Assembly (NCBI RefSeq): GCF_009861505.1
Contig: NZ_WTFT01000007.1
Location: forward strand, 95,865 to 159,864
From: Pseudomonas izuensis
Lineage (GTDB): Bacteria > Pseudomonadota > Gammaproteobacteria > Pseudomonadales > Pseudomonadaceae
Direction: 5' to 3'
DNA length: 64,000 nt
Every line of letters starts with the position of its first letter. Position 1 is the first letter of the stretch. Shown piece after piece: positions 27,230 to 36,276 of this stretch. The notes below the pieces were generated by a model that saw only the letters and a list, made by a program, of their open reading frames with translations, was not told the DNA's origin and ran no database searches. The position numbers and the translations under genes are program-made.

Positions 27230-27527
27230 GCGGTCGCGCGGGACTCGAACGAGTTAACAGCGACCCAGCAGTCATTGCTTAAACTCCATCATTATCGTCA
27301 GCTGCTTCGCGGTGGGTCGAGGAGTAGAGGCAAGGCACGGACATTGCTCCACCCCAGGGCCGCTTGGGCGCGCCAGTATCCTGCGCGTAATTGGACGTTA
27401 TGGTGAATCCGCCCCCACAGTTATCCACCGCCTGGTGACACTGAAGGGCCAACCTGGTCGCCGGATTCTGTGACTGCGCTATACCAATACCCTGGGTACT
27501 GGTTGGACGCGAGAGCAGGGGATCAAC
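27230..27527. other. Intergenic stretch of about 300 bp with no recognisable gene
   Basis: Moderately GC-rich, containing a single TTATCCACC sequence and no long open frame, hairpin or promoter I can support. Its last part leads into the remnant gene at 27528 and may be old flanking sequence of a decayed conjugative or plasmid-type element. Confidence 0.4.
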
Positions 27528-27724
27528 ATGAAAAGAGCCATCGAGCAGGACACCCTGGCGGCGCTGGTCGAGACCGGGGCGGTGGGGGAGTTTCGCGTGC
27601 TGTGCGACGGCGAGGCCTGGCGCCTGGAGCTGCGTCTCGGCGCCAAGTGTCTGCCGATCCGCTCGCGGCAGTCGGGCGGTTCTGCGAAGGGGTGGGGATC
27701 AAGGTACTGATGGTCGACTTGTAG
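27528..27724 (+). pseudogene. Frameshifted remnant of a short accessory-element protein
   Basis: An ATG at 27528 with an AGCAGGGGATC leader begins KRAIEQDTLAALVETGAVGEFRVLCDGEAWRLELRLGAK, a pattern I associate with small proteins of plasmids and integrative elements. In this frame it ends abnormally after 60 codons. The expected tail, AVGRFCEGVGIKVLMVDL, is in the +1-shifted frame and ends at 27724. The junction near 27665-27670 fits a small internal deletion that removed about ten codons and shifted the frame. The family assignment is from memory and not certain; the two-frame continuity is seen directly. Confidence 0.6.
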
Positions 27725-27730
27725 AAGAAC

Positions 27731-29218
27731 TCAGCCTTTATGCTCTTTGATGTAAGCAGCGAGCTTTGCCAGTGAGGATTCGACATAGCCCCTAGGTAGA
27801 CCTCCTACCGGTCGCCCCTCCCCTGCGTATGAAAGCATATAAGCGGCTTTCCCACGCATTACATCTATTTGGCCAGCATATTTTTCAGGGTTCAATGTCG
27901 CCTGATGCAATTCTGCTCTGAGTTTTCTTCTGCTTTTTCTAGTCGGTTGAGCCCACTCATTGACCACAACGCCGGTGACAACCTTTCTTGAGGACGGCCC
28001 GAAAATTCTCGTTTTACTTTTATTTATCACAAGACCTATTGAATTAAGTAAGGCCTTAATTTTTTCAATTGCACCTTGTACAGCCTCTAAACTTTCACCA
28101 CTAAATGTAATGTCATCTGCATAGCGCGTATATTCAACACCTATCGATTGGCAGTAATTAAACACTTCATCATCAATTCTATATAGTGCGATATTAGATA
28201 ATGCAGCGCTTGTTGGAGCGCCCTGCGGGAGACCGTCATTATAAGAGGTTAGACGAGAAACTAAGCTGGCCATATTAGTTTCCATCCCGCTAGCAATTAA
28301 CTCACGAAATACAATTTTTCGACTAAGGGAAGGGAAAAAATTCTCCACATCAATATTAGCCACGAATCTGCGACCTACATGAACCTCTGCATTATTCCTG
28401 ACTGTACAACCACGACTATAGGCCATCGCCGAAACATGTACGGGGCATCGATAAAGCACATAATCCAAAAGAAAGTATTGTGCTACTTTCATCATCGTAC
28501 GCGGCGACTGAATATTTCTTGTCCCTCCATTAGACTTAGGTATTTGGAAGGTACGATAATGGCGCTCAGGTTTATGAATTAACAAGCCAATAAGTTGAGG
28601 GCTAATTCCGAGTGCTAAGGATATTTCATTAAGACCGATACCATCACTGGGTATCGAGTCTAGCCCATTCGCTTGGGCACAGGCCTTAATTGTCGGGAAA
28701 GACAAAAATCGGAAAAAAGGGCCAGAAGCGCGGGAGGAAGAGCCAACAAAAAGTTGCTTTGCGAGAAGCGGCCAACAGGCGCGGTCTGCTCGACGAGCTA
28801 CGCGAGGAGGGCAGACCGCGCCTGTTGGCCGCTCATCCTCTTGTAGTGGTTGGTCAACAATTACGGCTGACGAAACATCAGCCTTCTCTGATTCACCGGC
28901 TTCTGGTAGATGGAGCTTAGCTGCTCGTAAGTTCTTTAGCAAGAACAAGCGCGTTCGATCCCGAACCTTACGCTCTTTAGGATTGAGCTTCTTATCGCCT
29001 TGCCTGGTTAGTGAATACAGTTGACTCTTTTTATGAACGCTAACTACATCTCCATCAGCAATCCAGCCATCAAAAACTGTTTGAATAACGGATGGAGACA
29101 GCAGGTTATCATCACCAATAAGTGAAGCACCTAAAAACTTACTAACAGAATTTGCATCGGCTGGTTGTATACAGCCCAAAGCAAGCCTAACCAACTGAAC
29201 ATTTACTATTATGGCCAT
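27731..29218 (-). CDS. Retron reverse transcriptase (St85/Sen2-like) with N-terminal winged helix
   Basis: 495 residues. Residues 1-100 look like a winged-helix domain; a long linker follows; the RT domain occupies about 200-480. The core motifs are present: FVANIDVENFFPSL (motif A, D290), GLPQGAPTSAALSN, and YADD at 366-369. Retron-specific marks are NAEVH (NAxxH, 276-280) and VVTGVVVN (VTG motif). It makes msDNA from an associated ncRNA. It directly follows the effector gene (2 bp gap), the gene order of St85-type retrons. The linker is encoded by a 23 bp perfect palindrome (28767-28833). The gene is AT-rich compared with its neighbours, suggesting separate acquisition. Confidence 0.9.
   Translation of the reverse strand: MAIIVNVQLVRLALGCIQPADANSVSKFLGASLIGDDNLLSPSVIQTVFDGWIADGDVVSVHKKSQLYSLTRQGDKKLNPKERKVRDRTRLFLLKNLRAAKLHLPEAGESEKADVSSAVIVDQPLQEDERPTGAVCPPRVARRADRACWPLLAKQLFVGSSSRASGPFFRFLSFPTIKACAQANGLDSIPSDGIGLNEISLALGISPQLIGLLIHKPERHYRTFQIPKSNGGTRNIQSPRTMMKVAQYFLLDYVLYRCPVHVSAMAYSRGCTVRNNAEVHVGRRFVANIDVENFFPSLSRKIVFRELIASGMETNMASLVSRLTSYNDGLPQGAPTSAALSNIALYRIDDEVFNYCQSIGVEYTRYADDITFSGESLEAVQGAIEKIKALLNSIGLVINKSKTRIFGPSSRKVVTGVVVNEWAQPTRKSRRKLRAELHQATLNPEKYAGQIDVMRGKAAYMLSYAGEGRPVGGLPRGYVESSLAKLAAYIKEHKG
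28767..28833. repeat. 23 bp perfect inverted repeat inside the reverse transcriptase gene
   Basis: Arms 28767-28789 and 28811-28833 (core GCGGCCAACAGGCGCGG) are exact reverse complements around a 21 bp loop. The arms are GC-rich while the surrounding retron gene is AT-rich. It lies in frame in the linker between the winged-helix and RT domains and encodes a Cys/Arg-rich segment (residues about 129-152). It looks like a small palindromic insertion tolerated in a protein linker. Confidence 0.88.
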
Positions 29219-29220
29219 TT

Positions 29221-29781
29221 TTAAAGTCCAGTAGCTGGGCGACCACGGCCACCTATAAAGTAACTTGATCTGCGCCCTCTAAGACGCCTCAAAATTGGCT
29301 CAATTTCTGCCTTATCAAAATCAACAAACAGTGTTTTCCCGAAGTCATCCACTGCTCGCGCTGGCCCCTCATTAAAATAAGACTTATCTTTTTTGTAATC
29401 TTCATTCACGAGCAGAATCAAGTCACACTTGTTTTCACCATGATACTGAAGCCAATGGACAAATAAGCCTAACTCACAAAAAGAACCAACACTGTCAGCG
29501 ACGATTACAATCGCGCCACACTCTTTTTTTATGAACTCCAGCTCATTATCATGAGCATAGCCTTTCGTACGTGTTAGTCGTAAATCTTCAAGACCGTCAT
29601 CTTCTCCGAGAACGACCTCAAAGCTTTCACTCTCAAGAGCCTCAAGAAGTCGCTTGCGTAGTCTCGCAGCTGGCGTTGTCAAGCCCACCAATGTCGGGCC
29701 ACAGAGAAATACAACCATTCGGTTGTTGCTATAGAGATCCATTGCACTCTGTGCAAATCGTTCAACAGAAGGCAATGCCAT
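29221..29781 (-). CDS. Retron effector, nucleoside deoxyribosyltransferase-like (St85 family)
   Basis: 186 residues. The signature is FLCGPTL near residue 25, LGEDDGLEDLRL at about 58-70, and IVIVADSVGSFCELGLF at about 92-108, in which the Glu of SxGxxxELG is the presumed catalytic residue of the deoxyribosyltransferase-like fold. In Salmonella Retron-Sen2 a toxin of this kind is held inactive by RT-msDNA and released by phage triggers. Located immediately upstream of the RT, same strand. The order effector-RT, with the ncRNA expected upstream, fits that retron class. Confidence 0.85.
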   Translation of the reverse strand: MALPSVERFAQSAMDLYSNNRMVVFLCGPTLVGLTTPAARLRKRLLEALESESFEVVLGEDDGLEDLRLTRTKGYAHDNELEFIKKECGAIVIVADSVGSFCELGLFVHWLQYHGENKCDLILLVNEDYKKDKSYFNEGPARAVDDFGKTLFVDFDKAEIEPILRRLRGRRSSYFIGGRGRPATGL

Positions 29782-29920
29782 TTAAGGTTACCCCATTGTT
29801 TTGAAAGTAAGCCTAGGCTAGGTTCACTCTATGTCCATATGCAAAACATCATTTTCGAAAAATCAGAACGTTGCAATTAAATACAAGCACATCGTCGCCA
29901 TTTACACCGCATTCCCAAAT
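29782..29920 (-). ncRNA. Candidate position of the retron msr-msd RNA
   Basis: The 139 bp between the hsdR stop and the effector start is the expected site for the retron ncRNA, transcribed leftward. It is AT-rich and contains small palindromes AGCCTAGGCT (around 29810-29822) and TTTTCGAAAA (around 29863-29872). I could not identify a convincing a1/a2 pair or the branching guanosine, so the boundaries are those of the gap, not of the RNA, and the 5' part may extend into the end of hsdR. Confidence 0.4.
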
Positions 29921-32900
29921 CTACGCGACAGCTGTTGCTCGTATACTCACCAGTACATCCACGATCTGCGTCACCGCAGCAGCTGGGAACAGCCCCATCG
30001 GCCCTTGTGCGTTCAAATCGGTGAACGGTGATTCGAACAGCCGCGCAGCCTCCATCACACCTGTCTGCGTCAACTCCTGCACGATCAGATTGATGAACTC
30101 TATCTGGTTCGGCGTTGCCTTTTTGTCATTGATGAACTTGCTGAAAGCCTGCATGGCCGCTTCGCGATCCAACCCCACCAGCGAGCGGATAAAGATGCCC
30201 AGGCCATGGCTCTTTTCCTTAGCCTCATCAATCAGCGCCTGAGAGCCACCCGCATCGATCAACATTTTCTCCAGCTCAACCAGGTCAGAGGGTGTCAGTG
30301 CCTGGTTGCGGCGCAATCGCTGTAAGGAGAGGTGTGCTTCATGGGCTTTTAGGAAAGCTCTGACCTTCTCTTTGAACTTGCCCATGTTCAGGCCAGCGGT
30401 GACCTGAGGCAGGTCGATCAAGGCAACTTCGCCGATCTCATCCTCAAAGTTTGAATAGACGATCTTCTTTTGTCGCTTTGGAATCAGCCGGATCAATGCC
30501 CGCAGTCGACGGCGTACAGTTTCCAACATGGGCAGGGTGACACCCTCCCACCACTCTTCACTACCCAGAGACTGGATCAGCACCATTTCCGCCTTGATAG
30601 CCGGTATGTTGGTTTCAGCCTCCAAAGCAGCAGCAATAGCCAGGATTTTCTCTTTGAGACTCAGGAAGTCCGGCTTGGCTTGTAGGATCGCCAACTGGGT
30701 GCGCAAAACCAGCATGTCGAAACGCTTGGCGTCTTCATCGTCATCGACCTGTTCGGAGGGCAAGTCCGCTACTTTACTGGTCAGTTCGTGGAACTCTTCG
30801 GAGCCAATCGCTTGCCAAGCTTCTGCCTGGGCAAATTTCTCGACGAACTGGCGTTGTGGGCGCACCACGAAGTTATCCACATTCATGGAGGCTACTTTGT
30901 CGTGCAGCAAGCCGGCAGTCTCGTTACGCAACTGAGAGATGCTCACTGGGTTGCCATCTTCTCCGGCCTTGATGCCTTCCTGAAGCTTCTTGTCCAGCTC
31001 GGTGATCATCTCCAGCCGTGCCTTGAACAGGCGGGTACCCAGCGCTTCGGTAGACGAACCTTCGGAAAACTCCGGGTTCTGGCTGAAGAACTCCAGGTTC
31101 TGGCAGAAGTCGAAAATGAAGAAATTTTTCTTATCCTCGCCAGGGCCGAACAGATCTTTGCACAGTCGCGTGCCACGCCCGACCATTTGCCAGAATTTGG
31201 TCTTGGAGCGGACGACCTTGAAGAAAACCAGGTTCACCACCTCAGGCACGTCGATACCCGTATCGAGCATGTCCACCGAGATGGCGATGTGCGGCATCTT
31301 GGCCTTCTTAGAGAAGTCGTCGATAAGCGTCTGGGCGTACTCGGTCTTGTAGGTTATCACGCGGGCAAAGTGGCCTTTGTAGTGCGGATAGTTGATGTTG
31401 AAGCGCTCGGCGATGAAGTCCGCATGTGCATTGTTCTTGGCAAAGAGGATGGTCTTGCCCAGTTGATCACCACCGGCCACTTTCTGGCCCTTGGTCATCA
31501 GCAGTTCCAGTACCTTGTCGACCGTGTCGATGTTGAATAGCCACTGGTTCAGCTCAGCAGCATCCACCTCATCCGGAATGACGCCTTCATCATTCCACTC
31601 AAGCTCATCCCATTGTGCCTTTTCATCCTCGTTGAGTTCCGCATACTTGATACCTTCACGCTGGAACTTCAGCGGCACCGAGATCGGAACCGGCGGCACC
31701 AGGTGACGGTCAGCCACCGCCTCATCCAGACCATAGGCATCGGTCGGTACACCGGTTTCCAGGTCGAATAGCCCATAGGTATTCTTGTCGATTTCGTCCT
31801 TGGGGGTGGCCGTCAGGCCCACCAGCAATGAATCGAAGTATTCGAAGATAGCGCGGTACTTCTGGTACACCGAGCGGTGTGCCTCATCAATCACGATCAG
31901 GTCAAAGTGGCCCACACCAAAACGGCGCTGGCCATCCTTAGCTTCGTCGATCAGGCCCATCATGGTGGGGTAGGTGGACAGGAACACCCGGCCTTCGGTG
32001 TTCTTTTCGGTGACCAGGTTCACCGGGGCTGAATCGGGCAGATAGGACTTGAAGGCGTTCACCGCCTGATTCACCAGCGCCACCCGATCCGCCAGAAACA
32101 GCACACGCTTGACCCAGTTGCTGCGAATCAGCAGATCGACTAGCGCAATCACCGTACGAGTCTTGCCGCTGCCGGTGGCCATGACCAGCAGCGACTTGCG
32201 CTGCCTGTCCACCTCGAAGGTCGCCCCTACACGACGCACCGCACGAGACTGGTAATAGCGTTCGACGATCTCGCTGTTGATCACCGCTTCGGCCAGCGGT
32301 TTACGGCTGTTGCGACGTTGAATCAGCAGCTCTAGCTCGTCTTTCTTGTAAAAGCCCTGTACAGACCTAGGTGGGTAGGACAAGTCATCCCACCCCCAGT
32401 GCTCGTAGCCATTGGTGTAAAAGATCACCGGGCGCTGGCCATAGATCTGCTCCAGGCAGTCGGCATATAGCTTGGCCTGCTGTTGGCCCACCTTCGGGCT
32501 CTTGGTGGTGCGCTTGGCCTCAACCAGCATCAGCGGCTTGCCGTCATCGCCCCACAGCACGTAATCCACGTAGCCGGTATCCTCACCGTTGGGCATGCCA
32601 GCGACTTTGACTTCGAAGTTCTTGGCTGGATCCAGGTTCCAACCAGCCTCCTTCAGCAACAGGTCGATAAAGGCCTTGCGGGTCTCGGCCTCGGAATAAT
32701 CGTGGGTATCGGGCTGAGCAACGTTGGCCTTCTTGGCTGCCGCCACATCTTCTCGCAGACGCTGCAATTCTTCATTCAGCGCCGCATGCTGGGTCAGCAC
32801 TTCGGAGAGCTTTTCGTCCTTCTCCTTGAGGCATTTCTCCAGCGTCAGTAGCTGCTCAGCCGATTGCGGAGCGATTTGGGATGGCTTAGGCAGCAGATCG

Positions 32901-33310
32901 AGGGAAAACGTCTGGCTACCGGAGGGGCGAGCGCTTCGCCCATAGGTACGGGCAAGCCAGTAGCAGAAGTGAAACAGTTCACGGGTTGCATTTTGCGCAT
33001 CCGAAGTCGCGATCTTCTTGGTGCCATGAACGGCCAAATTACCCAGATCCTTGATCAACCGGGCCTTGGTGAATAGGGCATTACCCACTCCCTCGCGGAA
33101 AGTAGGTTCATGAATCAGGGCACTCAGGGTGTCCTGGTAGGGTAGCTGGAACGACTTGTCGTGGGTGTATAGCCAGGCAACCGCAATTTCTAGCGCACGC
33201 CGTGCATAGAAGCAGGTCGTGCGTGGGTCGCTGTTAACTGCGCCTTCCGCCTTGCTGGCAGCGTCGTGCAGCAATGTCCATTCATTCGTGAGGAAGGCGA
33301 AGTTACTCAT
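29921..33310 (-). CDS. hsdR: Type I restriction enzyme, R subunit (HsdR)
   Basis: 1129 residues. Domains in order: an N-terminal DUF4145-like helical domain (about 15-120), a coiled-coil (155-200), the PD-(D/E)xK nuclease (DTGYVDYVLWGDDGKPLMLVEAK, about 240-265), then an SF2 translocase with Walker A MATGSGKT near 385, DEAH and TATPKDE, and later GRGTRL. It cuts unmodified DNA after ATP-driven translocation as part of R2M2S. Same strand as hsdM and hsdS, 105 bp after hsdS. All motifs are intact, so restriction is probably functional. Confidence 0.94.
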   Translation of the reverse strand: MSNFAFLTNEWTLLHDAASKAEGAVNSDPRTTCFYARRALEIAVAWLYTHDKSFQLPYQDTLSALIHEPTFREGVGNALFTKARLIKDLGNLAVHGTKKIATSDAQNATRELFHFCYWLARTYGRSARPSGSQTFSLDLLPKPSQIAPQSAEQLLTLEKCLKEKDEKLSEVLTQHAALNEELQRLREDVAAAKKANVAQPDTHDYSEAETRKAFIDLLLKEAGWNLDPAKNFEVKVAGMPNGEDTGYVDYVLWGDDGKPLMLVEAKRTTKSPKVGQQQAKLYADCLEQIYGQRPVIFYTNGYEHWGWDDLSYPPRSVQGFYKKDELELLIQRRNSRKPLAEAVINSEIVERYYQSRAVRRVGATFEVDRQRKSLLVMATGSGKTRTVIALVDLLIRSNWVKRVLFLADRVALVNQAVNAFKSYLPDSAPVNLVTEKNTEGRVFLSTYPTMMGLIDEAKDGQRRFGVGHFDLIVIDEAHRSVYQKYRAIFEYFDSLLVGLTATPKDEIDKNTYGLFDLETGVPTDAYGLDEAVADRHLVPPVPISVPLKFQREGIKYAELNEDEKAQWDELEWNDEGVIPDEVDAAELNQWLFNIDTVDKVLELLMTKGQKVAGGDQLGKTILFAKNNAHADFIAERFNINYPHYKGHFARVITYKTEYAQTLIDDFSKKAKMPHIAISVDMLDTGIDVPEVVNLVFFKVVRSKTKFWQMVGRGTRLCKDLFGPGEDKKNFFIFDFCQNLEFFSQNPEFSEGSSTEALGTRLFKARLEMITELDKKLQEGIKAGEDGNPVSISQLRNETAGLLHDKVASMNVDNFVVRPQRQFVEKFAQAEAWQAIGSEEFHELTSKVADLPSEQVDDDEDAKRFDMLVLRTQLAILQAKPDFLSLKEKILAIAAALEAETNIPAIKAEMVLIQSLGSEEWWEGVTLPMLETVRRRLRALIRLIPKRQKKIVYSNFEDEIGEVALIDLPQVTAGLNMGKFKEKVRAFLKAHEAHLSLQRLRRNQALTPSDLVELEKMLIDAGGSQALIDEAKEKSHGLGIFIRSLVGLDREAAMQAFSKFINDKKATPNQIEFINLIVQELTQTGVMEAARLFESPFTDLNAQGPMGLFPAAAVTQIVDVLVSIRATAVA

Positions 33311-33415
33311 AGTTTGGCTTTCTCCCTAATTTACTCTTTCATCCGCTATGTTCAGTTGCTGCCACAGATACTGCACGAATTCATACCGTTCCGTAGCACC
33401 TACTTTGCTGCTTGG

Positions 33416-34537
33416 TCAGAGTTTCCCTTGAAAGGCACGGTGTTGGAGTGACGAAAACAACGAGTTAATTTCTTTTAACGCTCTTCGATGAACCTCAGCT
33501 AGTCGCGATATTTTGGCAATGCGTAGACCGAATTCATTTTGCAAATGAATTGGCGGAGAAATGAATGAAATTCCTTCAACAACAGTTTGATTGACTTTAT
33601 AAGTACCGTTTGTGGTGCGCGCGAGAGACTCAATCTGATCGCGTATAGATGTAGACCCCCAAACGTACCGTAAATAGTCGCGCTGAGTTTTTTCTAGTGA
33701 AATTCGTGCAGCAATTATCGTGTCTGGGAAAGCCACCCCTGGCATCGAACGCGCGGGGAAATCTCCCTTTCCCACTAGCTGAAGATTACCATTGCCACGA
33801 CAAATCAAAAAATCATTCTCATTTACAGTGTGGTCTGGAGAAATCTCAGACTTGAAAATTCCGGGTTTCTGAGACGTCTCGTCAAAACGACTTCCAGTAA
33901 CAGCAGAAAGCGTTAGCACTTGTGCTTCAATCTTTCCGGACTTCGAAGGAGATATACCATTCCGCAAGGGGTAGGAAAGAACTTCACCAAGTTTGACTAT
34001 AGGCCACCCCCTCGAATTAATCTTGGGGTCACCAAACATATCCAAAAAAAACGACTGCGCGAGGCGGTCGAGTTGTACCAACGCCTCGCGACGCTTGGTG
34101 CGGAGGGTGTCAACTTTGTCGAGGATGGCAGCGATGCGGCGTTGTTCGAATAGTGGAAGGATCACAACCTCAACGCGCTTCAAATACTTGAAATGTCTGT
34201 CATATCCAGCATCAGGCAATCGAAGCTGCTTCAGGTAGTAGTACAAATACTTTAGGTCTGCATCGATCTTTGGACGCAACACCTTGACCCCATCAGCCCC
34301 CATGCAAAACGGCGCATCCATGAATTTCACACGCCGGGTGTGGTCACCAAAGATAATTGCCGGTTTTCCGTTGCCGCAGATTCGTTTCTCGTCATCTACG
34401 TAACCGGCAATCAGAGCTTTGCCTTGGTCAACAACCGGAAACCTACCTTCAGCCTTGTAATCGCTTTGAAGGGTTTTGATGTTCCCTCCAGATTCGTCAG
34501 CGAATACGTCTTCAAATGGCACTCGAGTGATGCTCAC
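33416..34537 (-). CDS. hsdS: Type I restriction-modification specificity subunit (HsdS)
   Basis: 373 residues with two target-recognition domains, each followed by a conserved helix: residues about 1-130 then LPLFEQRRIAAILDKVDTLRTKRREALVQLD (helix 1), and about 175-330 then RLAEVHRRALKEINSLFSSLQHRAFQGKL (helix 2). It sets the DNA sequence methylated by HsdM and cut by HsdR; the sequence recognised cannot be predicted here. GTG start overlapping the hsdM stop, so it is translationally coupled. The second recognition domain is AT-rich, as is common for exchangeable TRDs. Confidence 0.92.
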   Translation of the reverse strand: MSITRVPFEDVFADESGGNIKTLQSDYKAEGRFPVVDQGKALIAGYVDDEKRICGNGKPAIIFGDHTRRVKFMDAPFCMGADGVKVLRPKIDADLKYLYYYLKQLRLPDAGYDRHFKYLKRVEVVILPLFEQRRIAAILDKVDTLRTKRREALVQLDRLAQSFFLDMFGDPKINSRGWPIVKLGEVLSYPLRNGISPSKSGKIEAQVLTLSAVTGSRFDETSQKPGIFKSEISPDHTVNENDFLICRGNGNLQLVGKGDFPARSMPGVAFPDTIIAARISLEKTQRDYLRYVWGSTSIRDQIESLARTTNGTYKVNQTVVEGISFISPPIHLQNEFGLRIAKISRLAEVHRRALKEINSLFSSLQHRAFQGKL

Positions 34538-36072
34538 TTCAGCATCCCCTCCAACTCAACCATTCCTGCCTGAATTTCCGCCTCCAGCTGTTTTAGCTGT
34601 GCAATGATCTCCAGCGGCGGCTCATACTCAACTGCTTCATGCACTACTTCCTTGTAGCGATTGATAGAGAGGTCATAACCCTGCGCTGCAATTTCCGATT
34701 TAGGCACGCAGAAGCTTTGTGCAGTACGCGGATTATCTTTCTCACTTTCCTCGCGACGATGCCAACGGGCGAGGGCATCAGGGAGGTTATTTTTGCAGTG
34801 TTCTGCTTCGCTAAGGGCTTGCGCTAAGCAAGGGCCAAGCTTGTCGCTGTCCAGCAAGGGCTGGCGCCGGTCATCCAGACTCCAGCCATCGGCCTGCATG
34901 TCATAGAACCAGATGTCCTCAGTGCCGCCTGAATTAGTTTTGGTGAACAACAGAATGGCGGTAGACACACCCGCATAAGGCTTAAAAGCTCCTGACGGCA
35001 GAGAGATAATGCCATCCAGTTTCTGCTCTTCGACAATCATTCGGCGCAGCTCCTTATGGGCCTTGCTTGAGCCGAACAATACGCCATCGGGCACGATCAC
35101 CGCCGCTCGGCCTCCAGGCTTGAGTAGACGCAGAAACAAAGCAAGGAACAGAAGCTCGGTCTTCTTAGTCTTGACAATGCTGAGCAGGTCTTTCGCGGTA
35201 TTCTCGTAGTCCAAGCTGCCAGCAAAGGGCGGGTTTGCAAGGATCAGCGAATACTTTTCTTCGTCCCCAGCATGATCTTGGGCCAGCGAATCCTTATAGC
35301 GAATATCTGGATTATCCACTCCGTGCAGAGCCATGTTCATGCAGCCAATGCGCAACATGGTGTTGTCGAAGTCGTAGCCATGAAACATACCGTTATGGAA
35401 ATGCTCCCGGTCGGTATGGCTATTGAACAAATCGGCATGTCTTTCACGCAGATACTCGCCGGCAGCCACCAGGAAACCACAGGTGCCGCTAGCGGGATCA
35501 CATATAACATCGTTGGATGTAGGCGCTGTCATCTCGACCATCAGCTGGATGATATGGCGCGGCGTGCGGAACTGGCCGTTCTGTCCTGCTGAAGCAATCT
35601 TGCCGAGCATGTACTCGTAGATATCCCCCTTGGTATCGCGATCCTCCATCGGCACGTGGTCGAGCATGTCGACGACCTTGGCCAGCAAGTTCGCAGTAGG
35701 GATAGTGAAGCGCGCGTCCTTCATATGATGCGAGTAGGTTGAACCATCTCCGCCCATGCTGCGCAGGAAGGGGAATATATGTTCACCCATCACCAAATGC
35801 ATTTCAGCCGGGGCGAAGTTCTTGAAACGAGACCAGCGCAGGTCGTTGTAGCTGCGTCCTTTGGTGTCATCCCCAGTAGGATAAATCGGATTACGTATAT
35901 CTTGACCCAGGATACGAGCCTTGGCTTCCTCAAGCATCTGCGCGTCATCGAGACGGCGGATAAAAAGTAAATAGGTGATCTGTTCCATCACCTCTAAGGG
36001 GTTGGCAATCCCCCCCGACCAAAAGGCATTCCAGATAGCGTCGATTTGGCTGCGAATTTCACCGGTCAGCAT
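34534..36072 (-). CDS. hsdM: Type I restriction-modification DNA methylase (HsdM)
   Basis: N6-adenine methyltransferase subunit. The ATG at 36072 gives 512 residues beginning MLTGEIRSQIDAIWNAFWSGG, with AGGAG 11 bases before it; a GTG at 36084 is less likely. Motif I is DPASGTCGFLV (about residue 195) and motif IV is NPPF (about 285). HsdN-like N-terminal helices and a C-terminal coiled segment are present. First gene of hsdM-hsdS-hsdR. Its leader contains a 14 bp perfect hairpin and, further upstream, nine 8 bp tandem repeats that may make expression variable. Confidence 0.94.
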   Translation of the reverse strand: MLTGEIRSQIDAIWNAFWSGGIANPLEVMEQITYLLFIRRLDDAQMLEEAKARILGQDIRNPIYPTGDDTKGRSYNDLRWSRFKNFAPAEMHLVMGEHIFPFLRSMGGDGSTYSHHMKDARFTIPTANLLAKVVDMLDHVPMEDRDTKGDIYEYMLGKIASAGQNGQFRTPRHIIQLMVEMTAPTSNDVICDPASGTCGFLVAAGEYLRERHADLFNSHTDREHFHNGMFHGYDFDNTMLRIGCMNMALHGVDNPDIRYKDSLAQDHAGDEEKYSLILANPPFAGSLDYENTAKDLLSIVKTKKTELLFLALFLRLLKPGGRAAVIVPDGVLFGSSKAHKELRRMIVEEQKLDGIISLPSGAFKPYAGVSTAILLFTKTNSGGTEDIWFYDMQADGWSLDDRRQPLLDSDKLGPCLAQALSEAEHCKNNLPDALARWHRREESEKDNPRTAQSFCVPKSEIAAQGYDLSINRYKEVVHEAVEYEPPLEIIAQLKQLEAEIQAGMVELEGMLK

Positions 36073-36186
36073 GACGCTTACCACTCCTTAATAGTTTTGT
36101 TCGAGCCCTGAATCAATGAAGCTCTGGATAGTTGCCGGCCATGATAACCGACCGGTCACCCGATAAGCAGCCAATACCCCCACAAA

Positions 36187-36226
36187 GTGAAAGCCCCCGG
36201 CAGTAGGAACTTCCGGGGGCTTTCAC
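36187..36226. promoter_or_regulatory. Strong hairpin in the hsdM upstream region
   Basis: Perfect 14 bp arms GTGAAAGCCCCCGG (36187-36200) and CCGGGGGCTTTCAC (36213-36226) around a 12 bp loop. No T-tract follows on either strand, so it is not a standard terminator. It lies between the 8 bp tandem repeats and hsdM and could act as an attenuator, RNA stabiliser or protein-binding site. Confidence 0.7.
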
Positions 36227-36276
36227 ATGAGCATTAATTTTAGCCGAAGAGGCAAATAATTTTTTCCACCTACCGC

